A stretch of 13,413 nucleotides of DNA from Cryomorphaceae bacterium (GCA_949547975.1 CATITW010000416.1:1-13413); one strand, 5' to 3'; numbered from the stretch's first letter, positions 1 through 7,268 are shown. Translations and numbers: made by a program. The notes: generated by a model from the sequence alone, not told the origin.

Positions 1-1
1 A

Positions 2-46
2 TCTGAGCCTCAAGTTAGTTTTTGGTACCACGGTCACTGAACAAGC
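2..46 (+). pseudogene. Upstream in-frame continuation of the surface protein, interrupted by TGA
   Basis: Reading in the frame of the following gene, positions 2-37 encode SEPQVSFWYHGH, then TGA at 38-40, then T-S-M-G-D-F. This matches, without gaps, the second MAM domain further along the same protein (SPELTFWFHMFG, then Q-D-V-D-K-L, residues 264-281). The stop falls on the Gly of that segment. The coding sequence is therefore homologous on both sides of the stop. One base change from GGA would explain it. It may be a true nonsense mutation, a sequencing or assembly error, or a readthrough site. Confidence 0.7.
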
Positions 47-2581
47 ATGGGAGACTTTAAAGTCTATGTTCAAAAGCTTGGAGGAACGTGGACAGCCTTG
101 TGGGACACCTCAGGATCTACCCAGAGTACGGGCAATGAAGCCTGGAAGGAAAAGATAGTAGCTTTAGGTACTTCGTATGAGGGAGATACGGTTCGTTTAC
201 GCTTTGATTACGAATTGTCGAATGTGAATGTGTTGACACGGTTCGCAATAGACGATGTCAAAATTGATCGGAAACCTGCATGTCCGAAGCCTTCGAATGC
301 AATTGTAAATAACACCGGAATTTATGTAGCTCAGCTCGGGTGGACCTCGGGAGGTGCCTCTGATTTTCAAATTCGTTACCGAGCGGTCGGAACAACCACC
401 TGGTCTTGGACAACGGCGAATGCAGCGAATAAAGGAATCCCTGGATTAACCGCCCAAACGACCTATCAGTGGCAAGTTCGCGATTCCTGTTCCGCCGGTA
501 AAGTGTCTGAATGGATAGATGGCGAGCGCTTCACCACAAAGTGTGCCCTGAAGTCAGCGCCTTATGTAATGAATTTCTCGAGTTCTACGGATTGGCAAGT
601 TCCTGGATTCCCGAATCAAAGCGGGGAGATCGAAAACTGTTGGTCACGTACAGACACCGTAGATTACTTCTGGACGGGAGGGAATGCTGCATTCAATCAT
701 TATCCGTCCACAGGGCCAAGTGGCGATAAAACTACGGGTTCAGGTGGATATGCTTTCACCAGGAGTAGCAATCCTTGGACCACTCCGAAGTCTACATTTT
801 TGACGACACCGTTCATCGATATGAGTACGCTGCAGTCCCCGGAATTAACGTTTTGGTTCCATATGTTCGGTCAAGACGTAGATAAGCTGGAAGTATTTGT
901 GAAGCCGTTCAACTCGACAGCGGTTAGAATCTCCACGATTACCGGCCAGCAACAAGCAACAAGCGCAGCAGCTTGGAAGCGCAGAAAACTCAGTTTATTG
1001 GCGTACCAAGGAGATACGGTTGCGGTTATATTTAAAGCGACACGTAAGTCTGGTGGTGGTTTTGTCTCGTACCGTTCTGCCATAGCCATAGACGATGTGG
1101 AGATCGATGAGATTGCTGCATGTCCTGCACCTACGGTACTGAGTACGAACATTACCTACAACAGTGCGACGATAAATTGGAATACAAAAGCGGTAAATGC
1201 CGCCTTGGAATATGCCGATACATCCATCAGCCAAGGCAGTGGGACCGTGGTGAGTGTGAGCGGCGGAACGTATGATTTAACAAACCTCCTGCCAAACACT
1301 ACCTATAACGTTTGGGTACAAGATTCCTGTACCTCGACCTTAACAAGTCCATGGACCTTACACACCTTTACTACATTGCCTTGTCCCGCGATTGCCGCCC
1401 AAGGGAGCGTTATACTTACCTCAAACAACACTGTAGATGCCACAAGTACCACAACGGACGCGGATTCTGTGTATTGGGAGTGGGGCGATGGCAATCTAAG
1501 CACAGACTCTGTAGCTCAGTATACCTATACGGGCTCAGGGGTATTTGACGTTTTACAAATCGTAGTTAATTCTTGTGGAAGCAGAGATACACTCATTCAC
1601 ACGGTATCTATTTGTGGACCAATTTCACTAGCAACCAGTTTTACCAGCACCGCGACAACGGTAGATTTTGATGCAACAGGATCTTTAGGGGCAGCCTTAA
1701 CTTATACCTGGGAATTCGGAGATGGAACAACAGGAAACGGCATTACAACCACCCACAACTATGGCGCCTCAGGCGACTATACCATCACACTGATCGCCGT
1801 AGATGCTTGTGGAGATACCGCATCCACGTCTTTTGATATAACCGTCTGTAGTACGGTATTGCTCAGTTTTAATTCCGTTGCAAACGGAAGCACTTTTGAC
1901 TTTACCTCAAGCCCACAGAATTTAGCAAATTATTCATGGGACTTTGGAGACGGGAACAGTGGAACAGGTGCGACTGCTAGTCATACCTATGCAGGAAATG
2001 GCACCTTTACAGTGACCCTCACTGCTGAGGATTCTTGTGGTACAGTCTACACGTATAGTGATGACGTAGCTACTTGTGATGTGCCGTCGGGAGATTTTTC
2101 ATTCTCTATAGTATCTACCAGTGCGAATGGTATGGTCGTTGATTTCCAGGCTACGGCCACAGGAGCGAGTGAATTCCACTGGTTCTGGGGGGACGGAAAC
2201 TTCGATAAAGGGAACACGCCAAATGCTCAGCATACCTATGGCGTAATAACCTTGAATTATTTAGTTCGATTACTACTGATCAACGATTGCGGAGATACCA
2301 CCGAAATACGTCACCGTTTAACCGAAGTGGGGGTAGAGGAGCAAATGCTCCGTGCAAACCTATATCCAATCCCTGTTGTAAATGAATTGACTGTAGACCT
2401 AACTGAGCCATTAACAGGTACCGTTACCGTATTGAGTACCTTAGGACAGATGGTGGCTCATGTACAGGTGATCGATCAGAAGATCGTTCGTTTGAGCTTG
2501 GGCGAGTTACCGGCAGCAAACTATCTGGTGGCGATTCGGACCGAGGATTCTTACCGCTATTATCGAATCGTGAAGATTTAA
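47..2581 (+). CDS. Secreted modular MAM/FN3/PKD protein with T9SS C-terminal domain, 5'-incomplete
   Basis: This is the C-terminal part of a large cell-surface or secreted protein. In order (residues counted from the ATG at 47) it has the second half of a MAM-like domain (1-75, ending in FAIDDVKID), an FN3 domain (79-165), a complete MAM-like domain (167-356, ending in IAIDDVEID), a second FN3 (359-446) and four PKD domains (about 447-757). The PKD cores are WEWGDG, WEFGDG, WDFGDG and WFWGDG. The end (about 765-844) resembles a type A type IX secretion sorting domain, with NLYPIP, LSTLGQMV and a basic YRIVKI end. Such proteins need an N-terminal signal peptide, and none is present here. The ATG at 47 lies inside a domain, so it is not the native start. 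The frame upstream is coding but holds a TGA at 38-40. Binding or adhesion is likely; no catalytic domain is visible. The ligand cannot be told. Confidence 0.85.
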   Translation: MGDFKVYVQKLGGTWTALWDTSGSTQSTGNEAWKEKIVALGTSYEGDTVRLRFDYELSNVNVLTRFAIDDVKIDRKPACPKPSNAIVNNTGIYVAQLGWTSGGASDFQIRYRAVGTTTWSWTTANAANKGIPGLTAQTTYQWQVRDSCSAGKVSEWIDGERFTTKCALKSAPYVMNFSSSTDWQVPGFPNQSGEIENCWSRTDTVDYFWTGGNAAFNHYPSTGPSGDKTTGSGGYAFTRSSNPWTTPKSTFLTTPFIDMSTLQSPELTFWFHMFGQDVDKLEVFVKPFNSTAVRISTITGQQQATSAAAWKRRKLSLLAYQGDTVAVIFKATRKSGGGFVSYRSAIAIDDVEIDEIAACPAPTVLSTNITYNSATINWNTKAVNAALEYADTSISQGSGTVVSVSGGTYDLTNLLPNTTYNVWVQDSCTSTLTSPWTLHTFTTLPCPAIAAQGSVILTSNNTVDATSTTTDADSVYWEWGDGNLSTDSVAQYTYTGSGVFDVLQIVVNSCGSRDTLIHTVSICGPISLATSFTSTATTVDFDATGSLGAALTYTWEFGDGTTGNGITTTHNYGASGDYTITLIAVDACGDTASTSFDITVCSTVLLSFNSVANGSTFDFTSSPQNLANYSWDFGDGNSGTGATASHTYAGNGTFTVTLTAEDSCGTVYTYSDDVATCDVPSGDFSFSIVSTSANGMVVDFQATATGASEFHWFWGDGNFDKGNTPNAQHTYGVITLNYLVRLLLINDCGDTTEIRHRLTEVGVEEQMLRANLYPIPVVNELTVDLTEPLTGTVTVLSTLGQMVAHVQVIDQKIVRLSLGELPAANYLVAIRTEDSYRYYRIVKI

Positions 2582-2597
2582 TCTACAGTTCCTGCTT

Positions 2598-2605
2598 TAT
2601 ATTTG
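2598..2605 (+). promoter_or_regulatory. Candidate Bacteroidota -7 box upstream of accC
   Basis: TATATTTG fits the TAnnTTTG consensus of Bacteroidota sigma-ABfr promoters. It lies in the 54-bp gap after the surface-protein stop, 30 nt before the accC ATG. No TTG is seen at the usual -33 spacing, so support rests on the box and its position. Confidence 0.45.
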
Positions 2606-2635
2606 TGACGAGCACCAAAGGCTCACTATCACATT

Positions 2636-4123
2636 ATGAAAGGAATCATTACCAAACTCCTCGTTGCAAACCGCGGGGAGATCGCTCTGCGCGTGATGCG
2701 TAGCGCCCATGAAATGGGCATCAAGACTGTTGCTATTTATTCTGAGGCAGACCGCCGAGCACCTCATGTGCTCTTTGCTGATGAAGCCGTATGTGTAGGG
2801 CCAGCTCCCTCAGCGCAAAGCTATTTGAAAGGAGATTTGATCATTTCAGTAGCCAAAGATCTGGGCGTAGATGCCATACATCCGGGGTACGGATTTCTTT
2901 CTGAAAATGCTGAGTTTGCGCGAGCAGTAGAGCAAGCGGGTATACGATTTATCGGTCCTCGTCCCCACGCAATAGAAGTGATGGGAGATAAGCTTAGTGC
3001 CAAAGATGCGGTCAAAGATTTCGAAGTTCCCTTAGTACCTGGGACAGACGGTGAGGTTACCGATGTTCAAGAAGCTTTAGAGCTTGCTGAAGGAATCGGC
3101 TTTCCAGTCATGATAAAAGCCAGCGCCGGTGGTGGTGGAAAAGGAATGCGCATCGTCGAGGATCCTTCAGAATTTGAGTCTCAGATGAAGCGTGCAGTTA
3201 GTGAAGCGACGAATTCGTTCGGTAACGGCGCAGTTTTCGTAGAAAAATACATTCAGAATCCTCGCCATATCGAGATCCAGATACTGGCGGACGAGCACGG
3301 AAATGTGGTACATCTCTTTGAGCGCGAATGTTCTATCCAGCGTCGCCATCAAAAAGTGATCGAAGAGGCCCCATCGGTGGTACTCACTTCAGAGCTTCGT
3401 GATGCGATGGGCAAGGCGGCAGTGAATGTGGCAAAAGCGTGTGATTACCGAGGCGCTGGAACTGTAGAATTTATTTTTGAGCCGGGAGGACATTTCTACT
3501 TCTTAGAAATGAATACCCGCCTGCAAGTGGAGCATCCGGTGACCGAGCAAATCACTGGACGCGATTTAGTGAAGGAACAGATTCGTATTGCAGAAGGACA
3601 TCCGCTGTCCTTCAAACAAGAAGATCTCGCAATACTGGGGCATTCTATCGAAGTACGCGTATATGCAGAAGATGCTTCTGCGAATTTTATGCCGGCAACG
3701 GGTACGCTTCGTGAATATAGACGTCCACAGGGATTGGGTATTCGCGTAGACGACGGTTTGGAACAGGGCATGGAGGTGAGTATTTATTACGATCCGATGA
3801 TTGCAAAATTGATCACGTTTGGTGCTACTCGAGAGGATGCGATTGCTCGAATGAAGCGTGCGATCAAAGAATATAGAATTGCTGGGGTGCAGACGACTTT
3901 GGATTTTGCCCAATTCGTACTGAATCACGAAGCCTTTGTTTCTGGGAACTTTGATACCCATTTCGTGGCAAACCACTTTAACGAACATACCTTGGATAAT
4001 GAATCGGCTGAACTTGAGTCGGTTGCAGCTGCTGCTTTGGCAGACCTATTGCAGGGTAAAAAGAGCGCTCAAAAAACAGCCGTTCATGCAACCACGAGTA
4101 CTTGGAAATCGAACCGTTCTTAA
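2636..4123 (+). CDS. accC: Biotin carboxylase subunit of an acyl-CoA carboxylase
   Basis: This is a cytoplasmic ATP-grasp enzyme that carboxylates biotin on a carrier protein, using bicarbonate and ATP, for acetyl- or propionyl-CoA carboxylase. It has the biotin carboxylase N domain (KLLVANRGEIALRV, 7-20; HPGYGFLSEN, 82-91), the ATP-grasp glycine loop AGGGGKGM (164-171), RECSIQRRHQK (230-240) and EMNTRLQVEHP with catalytic Arg295 (291-301). The biotin carboxylase C-terminal domain follows (about 335-447). At 495 residues it exceeds the ~450 of E. coli AccC by a roughly 45-residue tail ending in WKSNRS. I associate that form with stand-alone biotin carboxylase subunits of Bacteroidota propionyl/acetyl-CoA carboxylases. 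No biotin carrier or carboxyltransferase gene is adjacent, so the acyl-CoA substrate is unresolved. The ATG at 2636 directly precedes the conserved N-terminus and lacks a Shine-Dalgarno sequence. The 3' end overlaps the next gene by 38 bp. Confidence 0.93.
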   Translation: MKGIITKLLVANRGEIALRVMRSAHEMGIKTVAIYSEADRRAPHVLFADEAVCVGPAPSAQSYLKGDLIISVAKDLGVDAIHPGYGFLSENAEFARAVEQAGIRFIGPRPHAIEVMGDKLSAKDAVKDFEVPLVPGTDGEVTDVQEALELAEGIGFPVMIKASAGGGGKGMRIVEDPSEFESQMKRAVSEATNSFGNGAVFVEKYIQNPRHIEIQILADEHGNVVHLFERECSIQRRHQKVIEEAPSVVLTSELRDAMGKAAVNVAKACDYRGAGTVEFIFEPGGHFYFLEMNTRLQVEHPVTEQITGRDLVKEQIRIAEGHPLSFKQEDLAILGHSIEVRVYAEDASANFMPATGTLREYRRPQGLGIRVDDGLEQGMEVSIYYDPMIAKLITFGATREDAIARMKRAIKEYRIAGVQTTLDFAQFVLNHEAFVSGNFDTHFVANHFNEHTLDNESAELESVAAAALADLLQGKKSAQKTAVHATTSTWKSNRS

Positions 4124-4766
4124 GCAGCTACTACTCGCACTGCTTTTTTGTTGTGCCTCTTTTGGCCAGCAGGTAGATACGCTCAGCGTCGGGGACGATG
4201 CTGATAGTCCGCTTACGGGCCAATTAATCATGAACGGTGATACGATTCCTTGGTCCGTACTCGATGAGGTGCTGTTTGTTCCAAAACCAACATTGACGGA
4301 CTACCAGGCTCGGCGACATTACTACAACCTAACGAAAAAGGTACGACGCGTCTATCCATACGTTCGCCAGGCAGCATTGCGTATGGACAGCGTGAACATG
4401 CAGTTAGAGGGTATTGACAAACGTAGACAGCGCAGGAAGTACACTAAATCGTACCAAAAATATCTGGAGGAACGTTTTGAGCCTGAGTTGCGAAATTTGA
4501 CTCGAAGTGAAGGGCAAATCTTAAGTAAACTCATCTACCGTGAAACCGGAGAGAGCGTCTACGCCATCATCAAAACCTACCGCAATGGATTTTCTGCTCG
4601 ATTCTGGTCGATGACCGCTTGGTGGTTTGATATCGATTTGAAACGCGCCTACGACCCGATCAACGATGCAGAGGACAAGCTCATTGAGAACATCCTCGTT
4701 CGCAAATTCATTTCCGGTCAGCTTATTCCTGCTCGAGAGGATGAACGCCTAAAGTATCAACCGTAA
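4086..4766 (+). CDS. Exported DUF4294-family protein
   Basis: A 226-residue protein with a signal peptide: basic start, hydrophobic stretch LLLALLF (about 15-21), and a probable cleavage near ASFG|QQ (27-28). Two Cys sit in the hydrophobic segment, but they do not form a proper lipobox. The mature part has a conserved-looking RHYYNLTKKVRRVYPYVRQA block (77-96), a basic helical region (112-130) and ILSKLIYRETGESVY through FWSMTAWWFDIDLKRAYDP (145-191). I recognise this as the Bacteroidota-specific DUF4294 family, whose function is unknown to me. The frame is open back to 3936 inside accC. I chose the ATG at 4086 because it gives a clean signal peptide and a usual family length. The start overlaps the accC 3' end by 38 bp, which suggests co-transcription. 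The 3' end overlaps the convergent kdsC by 44 bp. Confidence 0.8.
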   Translation: MQPRVLGNRTVLKQLLLALLFCCASFGQQVDTLSVGDDADSPLTGQLIMNGDTIPWSVLDEVLFVPKPTLTDYQARRHYYNLTKKVRRVYPYVRQAALRMDSVNMQLEGIDKRRQRRKYTKSYQKYLEERFEPELRNLTRSEGQILSKLIYRETGESVYAIIKTYRNGFSARFWSMTAWWFDIDLKRAYDPINDAEDKLIENILVRKFISGQLIPAREDERLKYQP

Positions 4767-5412
4767 AGATATTGGTATCTACTGCTTGACGCAGATTCCA
4801 GTAAGCGGTATATGTCGGTGAAAAATCGGTACGATGCGCCAACACCTCGTCGGCATTACCGAGCAAGGTCATAGAAAGTTCGCTGACTTCACGTAATGCT
4901 CCGTAGCCACCGCCAAAGGCCGTGGAATAATCGTAGCAGTTTCTCTCCCGCATAAAGTCTACAGTGATTGGGTGGGCGCCATGATCGATCAAGAATCGAA
5001 CACCTACACGCTCAGCGACATTAATGTCAAGCACATCGTCAAAGCAAAATCCGATTTCCTCAGGGGCGAGCCCGTGTTGCTCACAAATGTAGTCCAGCAC
5101 CACTCGCTTGTCTTTGGCTCCCATGTAAACGGCATCAAAATGCTCACGTCGCGCGAAAAATGCTCCTGTCGGATTATCAACTCCAGTAACTATAGCAAAT
5201 ACAGGCAGCTCACCTTGGTGCAAATACGTGGCAAATCGCAGTAGGTTGAGCCCCATCGAATCCACTTCACTAAACGAACTCTCTCCTCCGGTTTGCTTTG
5301 TACCTGGGTGAAAAACACCGTCCCAATCAAACAGCCAAAGCTTGATTTTTTGGAGTCGCTCAGCGATTTGAATTTCGTCTGATAGAAAGGATCCTGCGAA
5401 TGCTGCTTGCAT
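4723..5412 (-). CDS. kdsC: KdsC-like HAD phosphatase (Kdo-8-phosphate phosphatase)
   Basis: The likely role is hydrolysis of Kdo-8-phosphate to Kdo in the cytoplasm. HAD motif I is LFDWDGVF (Asp29 and Asp31), motif II is IVTG (Thr76), motif III is GAKDKRVVL (Lys100/Lys102), and motif IV is CFDDVLDINVAERVG (Asp125 and Asp126). The C-terminal block GGGYGALREVSELSM aligns with the GGRGAVREVCDLLL block of E. coli KdsC. It has 229 residues against about 170-190 for typical KdsC, because of about 20 extra residues at the N-terminus and about 35 at the C-terminus. The ITGR motif of KdsC reads VTGV here, so a conserved Arg is missing. The gene starts 15 nt after the transaldolase-CBS stop in the same operon as kdsA and kdsB, which strongly supports the Kdo role. 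Its last 44 bp overlap the opposite-strand DUF4294 gene. Confidence 0.82.
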   Translation of the reverse strand: MQAAFAGSFLSDEIQIAERLQKIKLWLFDWDGVFHPGTKQTGGESSFSEVDSMGLNLLRFATYLHQGELPVFAIVTGVDNPTGAFFARREHFDAVYMGAKDKRVVLDYICEQHGLAPEEIGFCFDDVLDINVAERVGVRFLIDHGAHPITVDFMRERNCYDYSTAFGGGYGALREVSELSMTLLGNADEVLAHRTDFSPTYTAYWNLRQAVDTNIFTVDTLGVHPLEQE

Positions 5413-5427
5413 AGAGCGGTCGAGAGT

Positions 5428-6435
5428 TTAGTGCAAATCTTGAATATCAATCATACCAACAACCGCTCCGCCGTCCTCAACGATCAGAGTATCGACATTA
5501 CTTTGAGCGAAAAGCTGTTCCGCATCCATCAGTAACGCAGATTTAGCAATAGTTTTTGGAGCCGATTCCGTCACAAAATGTTTCATTGTGGTGGTCATTA
5601 CGTCACCGCCTTCAGAAACGAATCTCCGTAGATCACCGTCCGTGAATACACCTATTGCACGCGAATTGTCGTCAATAATGCTACAAGCGCCAAATCCTGA
5701 TGTGGTCATTTGAACCAAGGCATCAGAAATGGTATCAGTGATTTTTGTTATAGGGTTAGCGCTTCGCATGGCCTCCCCAACGCGTCGCGTAAGGAGATTG
5801 GTATGCTGAACGAATTGGTCCGTACCCATCTTTGTAAAATGGTTATCGGTCAATTTTTGTAGGATCCCCCACGGTACCGTCACTGCGTGTGCACCCACTT
5901 CAATCGCATCGCGGACGTGTTGCGCATTACGAACTGAACTGAACATGATTTTTGAGTCATACCCGTAGTGCTCCACTGCGTCCACGCAATCTGCAACTAG
6001 GGAAAGTGCATCAGTGCCTTGATCTTGTAATCGACCGACCAAAGGACAGATGTAAGTAGCGCCCGCTGCCATCGCCATGTAGGCTTGTTGCAGGGTGTAG
6101 ACCAGGTGTAAGTTCACTTTGAAACCTTGGTCCACCAGTGTTTTACAGGCTTTTGTACCTTCAAGACTCATTGGAATCTTGTACACTGTTGTGTTTTTAT
6201 CTAAACCTAGAGCATCTTGACGCAGCGCTTCAGCTACGATCTCATCCGCAGTGGCTCCCAAGGCTTCAATCTGTAAAACAGGTACCTTATTACTTAGTTC
6301 GACAATAGCACCATCAATATCCGTGATGCCATGACGGTGCATGAAGGTAGGTGTGGTCGTTAATCCTGCGAGGTAACCGAGCTCAAAGGCTTGGTCAATC
6401 TCACGTACGTCTGCTGAGTCTAAATACAATTCCAT
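5428..6435 (-). CDS. Transaldolase/fructose-6-phosphate aldolase-like domain fused to a KdsD-type CBS pair
   Basis: A two-part cytoplasmic protein of 335 residues. Residues 1-218 align along their length with the small TalC/FSA family: YLDSADVREI (Asp6), GLTTTPT, VYKIPMSLEGTK with Schiff-base Lys86, YICPLVGRLQDQG with Arg135, and SSVRN with Ser167. Residues 224-335 form a CBS pair (MRSANPITKI, GVFTDGDLRRF, VVGMIDIQDLH). This closely resembles the C-terminal CBS pair of arabinose-5-phosphate isomerase KdsD, where GIFTDGDLRR and GVLHMHDLL are hallmarks. The SIS isomerase domain of KdsD is absent. The gene overlaps the kdsA stop in TAATG and precedes kdsC by 15 nt, so it sits inside the Kdo operon. 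My inference is that it supplies or regulates arabinose 5-phosphate. FSA-type aldolases can use glycolaldehyde as donor, and with glyceraldehyde 3-phosphate that would yield arabinose 5-phosphate. The alternative is a CBS-regulated transaldolase of the pentose phosphate pathway. Confidence 0.88.
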   Translation of the reverse strand: MELYLDSADVREIDQAFELGYLAGLTTTPTFMHRHGITDIDGAIVELSNKVPVLQIEALGATADEIVAEALRQDALGLDKNTTVYKIPMSLEGTKACKTLVDQGFKVNLHLVYTLQQAYMAMAAGATYICPLVGRLQDQGTDALSLVADCVDAVEHYGYDSKIMFSSVRNAQHVRDAIEVGAHAVTVPWGILQKLTDNHFTKMGTDQFVQHTNLLTRRVGEAMRSANPITKITDTISDALVQMTTSGFGACSIIDDNSRAIGVFTDGDLRRFVSEGGDVMTTTMKHFVTESAPKTIAKSALLMDAEQLFAQSNVDTLIVEDGGAVVGMIDIQDLH

Positions 6436-7268
6436 TAACGGTACTGTTTTTCAATGTTATGTAAAGCTAACAGCGGTTCCATAAAGGATTCTAGCTGTAG
6501 CATATCGAGCTGGCTGGCTGCATCACAAAGCGCCTCAGAAGGGCAGGGATGCGTTTCAATAAATACACCGTCAACTCCTGCCGCGACTCCCGCTCTTGCG
6601 AGGGTAGGGAGGTATTCGCGAAGTCCTCCGTTCGGATCAGACGACGGAATGCCGTATTTGCGAATACTGTGTGTAATGTCAAATATAACGGGATATCCTG
6701 CCTGTCTAAGATCATAGAAAGCCCTTGGATCAACGATGAGATCATTATATCCAAACGTATAGCCTCGTTCTGTGAGGATAATGTTGGTATTGCCGGTGCT
6801 CTCAATTTTAGCTACGGGTTTTACCATGTTCTCTGGAGCTAGAAATTGCCCGTGCTTGAGGTTGACCGCTTTACCCGTTCTCGCTGCAGCCAATACCAGG
6901 TCAGTTTGCATACAGAGGTAAGCGGGAATTTGAATGATGTCAACCACATCACCCGCTGGGGCTGCTTGATCCGGGTAATGAATGTCTGTGATGAGCGGGA
7001 AGTCAAATTCTTTCCCCACTTTTTCCAAAATACGCAGGCCTTCGTCGATGCCCGGTCCGGTGTAATAGTCTACCGAAGAGCGATTGTCCTTTTGAAATGA
7101 ACTCTTGTAAATCACATGCACTTCAGGGTGCTTCTCACGATAGGTGGCCAATTCTTCCGCCACACGCATCATGGTAGATTCTTCTTCGATTACACAAGGA
7201 CCGCTGATCAAGGTAAATCTATCGCCTCCGACTAGGGAGTTGCCGACAGGAACTTTTTTATCTGACAT
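6435..7268 (-). CDS. kdsA: 3-deoxy-D-manno-octulosonate 8-phosphate synthase
   Basis: Condenses arabinose 5-phosphate with phosphoenolpyruvate to give Kdo-8-phosphate, the committed step of Kdo synthesis for lipopolysaccharide or Kdo-containing capsule. The 277 residues match the family length. Visible motifs are LISGPCVIEEES (20-31), YKSSFQKDNRSS (54-65), GPGIDEGL (71-78), QIPAYLCMQTDL (113-124), FDITHS (196-201) and FIETHP (236-241). Cys25, His200, Glu238 and Asp249 match the metal ligands of metal-dependent KdsA enzymes such as that of Aquifex. The metal-independent E. coli type has Asn in place of the Cys. The start ATG at 7268 is followed by a short N-terminal lead and then the core. The gene lies 47 nt after kdsB, and its TAA shares one base with the ATG of the transaldolase-CBS gene, which suggests translational coupling. 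Confidence 0.95.
   Translation of the reverse strand: MSDKKVPVGNSLVGGDRFTLISGPCVIEEESTMMRVAEELATYREKHPEVHVIYKSSFQKDNRSSVDYYTGPGIDEGLRILEKVGKEFDFPLITDIHYPDQAAPAGDVVDIIQIPAYLCMQTDLVLAAARTGKAVNLKHGQFLAPENMVKPVAKIESTGNTNIILTERGYTFGYNDLIVDPRAFYDLRQAGYPVIFDITHSIRKYGIPSSDPNGGLREYLPTLARAGVAAGVDGVFIETHPCPSEALCDAASQLDMLQLESFMEPLLALHNIEKQYR

Noticed and set aside
38..40. Global reassignment of TGA to glycine, as in SR1/Gracilibacteria
   Set aside because: The gene content is plainly Bacteroidota, and no other in-frame TGA appears in more than 4,000 codons. A local mutation or sequence error is the simpler reading.
871..1234. Two - strand open frames within the surface-protein gene
   Set aside because: Low-complexity translations antisense to conserved MAM/FN3 sequence, with no start signals.
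2605..2630. GAGC/GCTC inverted repeat as a terminator after the surface-protein gene
   Set aside because: Only four base pairs and no following T run, and it lies downstream of the likely accC promoter.
3566..3988. 140-codon open frame on the - strand inside accC
   Set aside because: It lies fully antisense to a well-conserved enzyme, has no recognisable domain and no upstream signals. It is a shadow of the accC codon pattern.
3936..4085. N-terminal extension of the DUF4294 gene to an ATG at 3936
   Set aside because: It would overlap accC by 188 bp and bury the signal peptide 50 residues in. The ATG at 4086 gives a normal exported protein.
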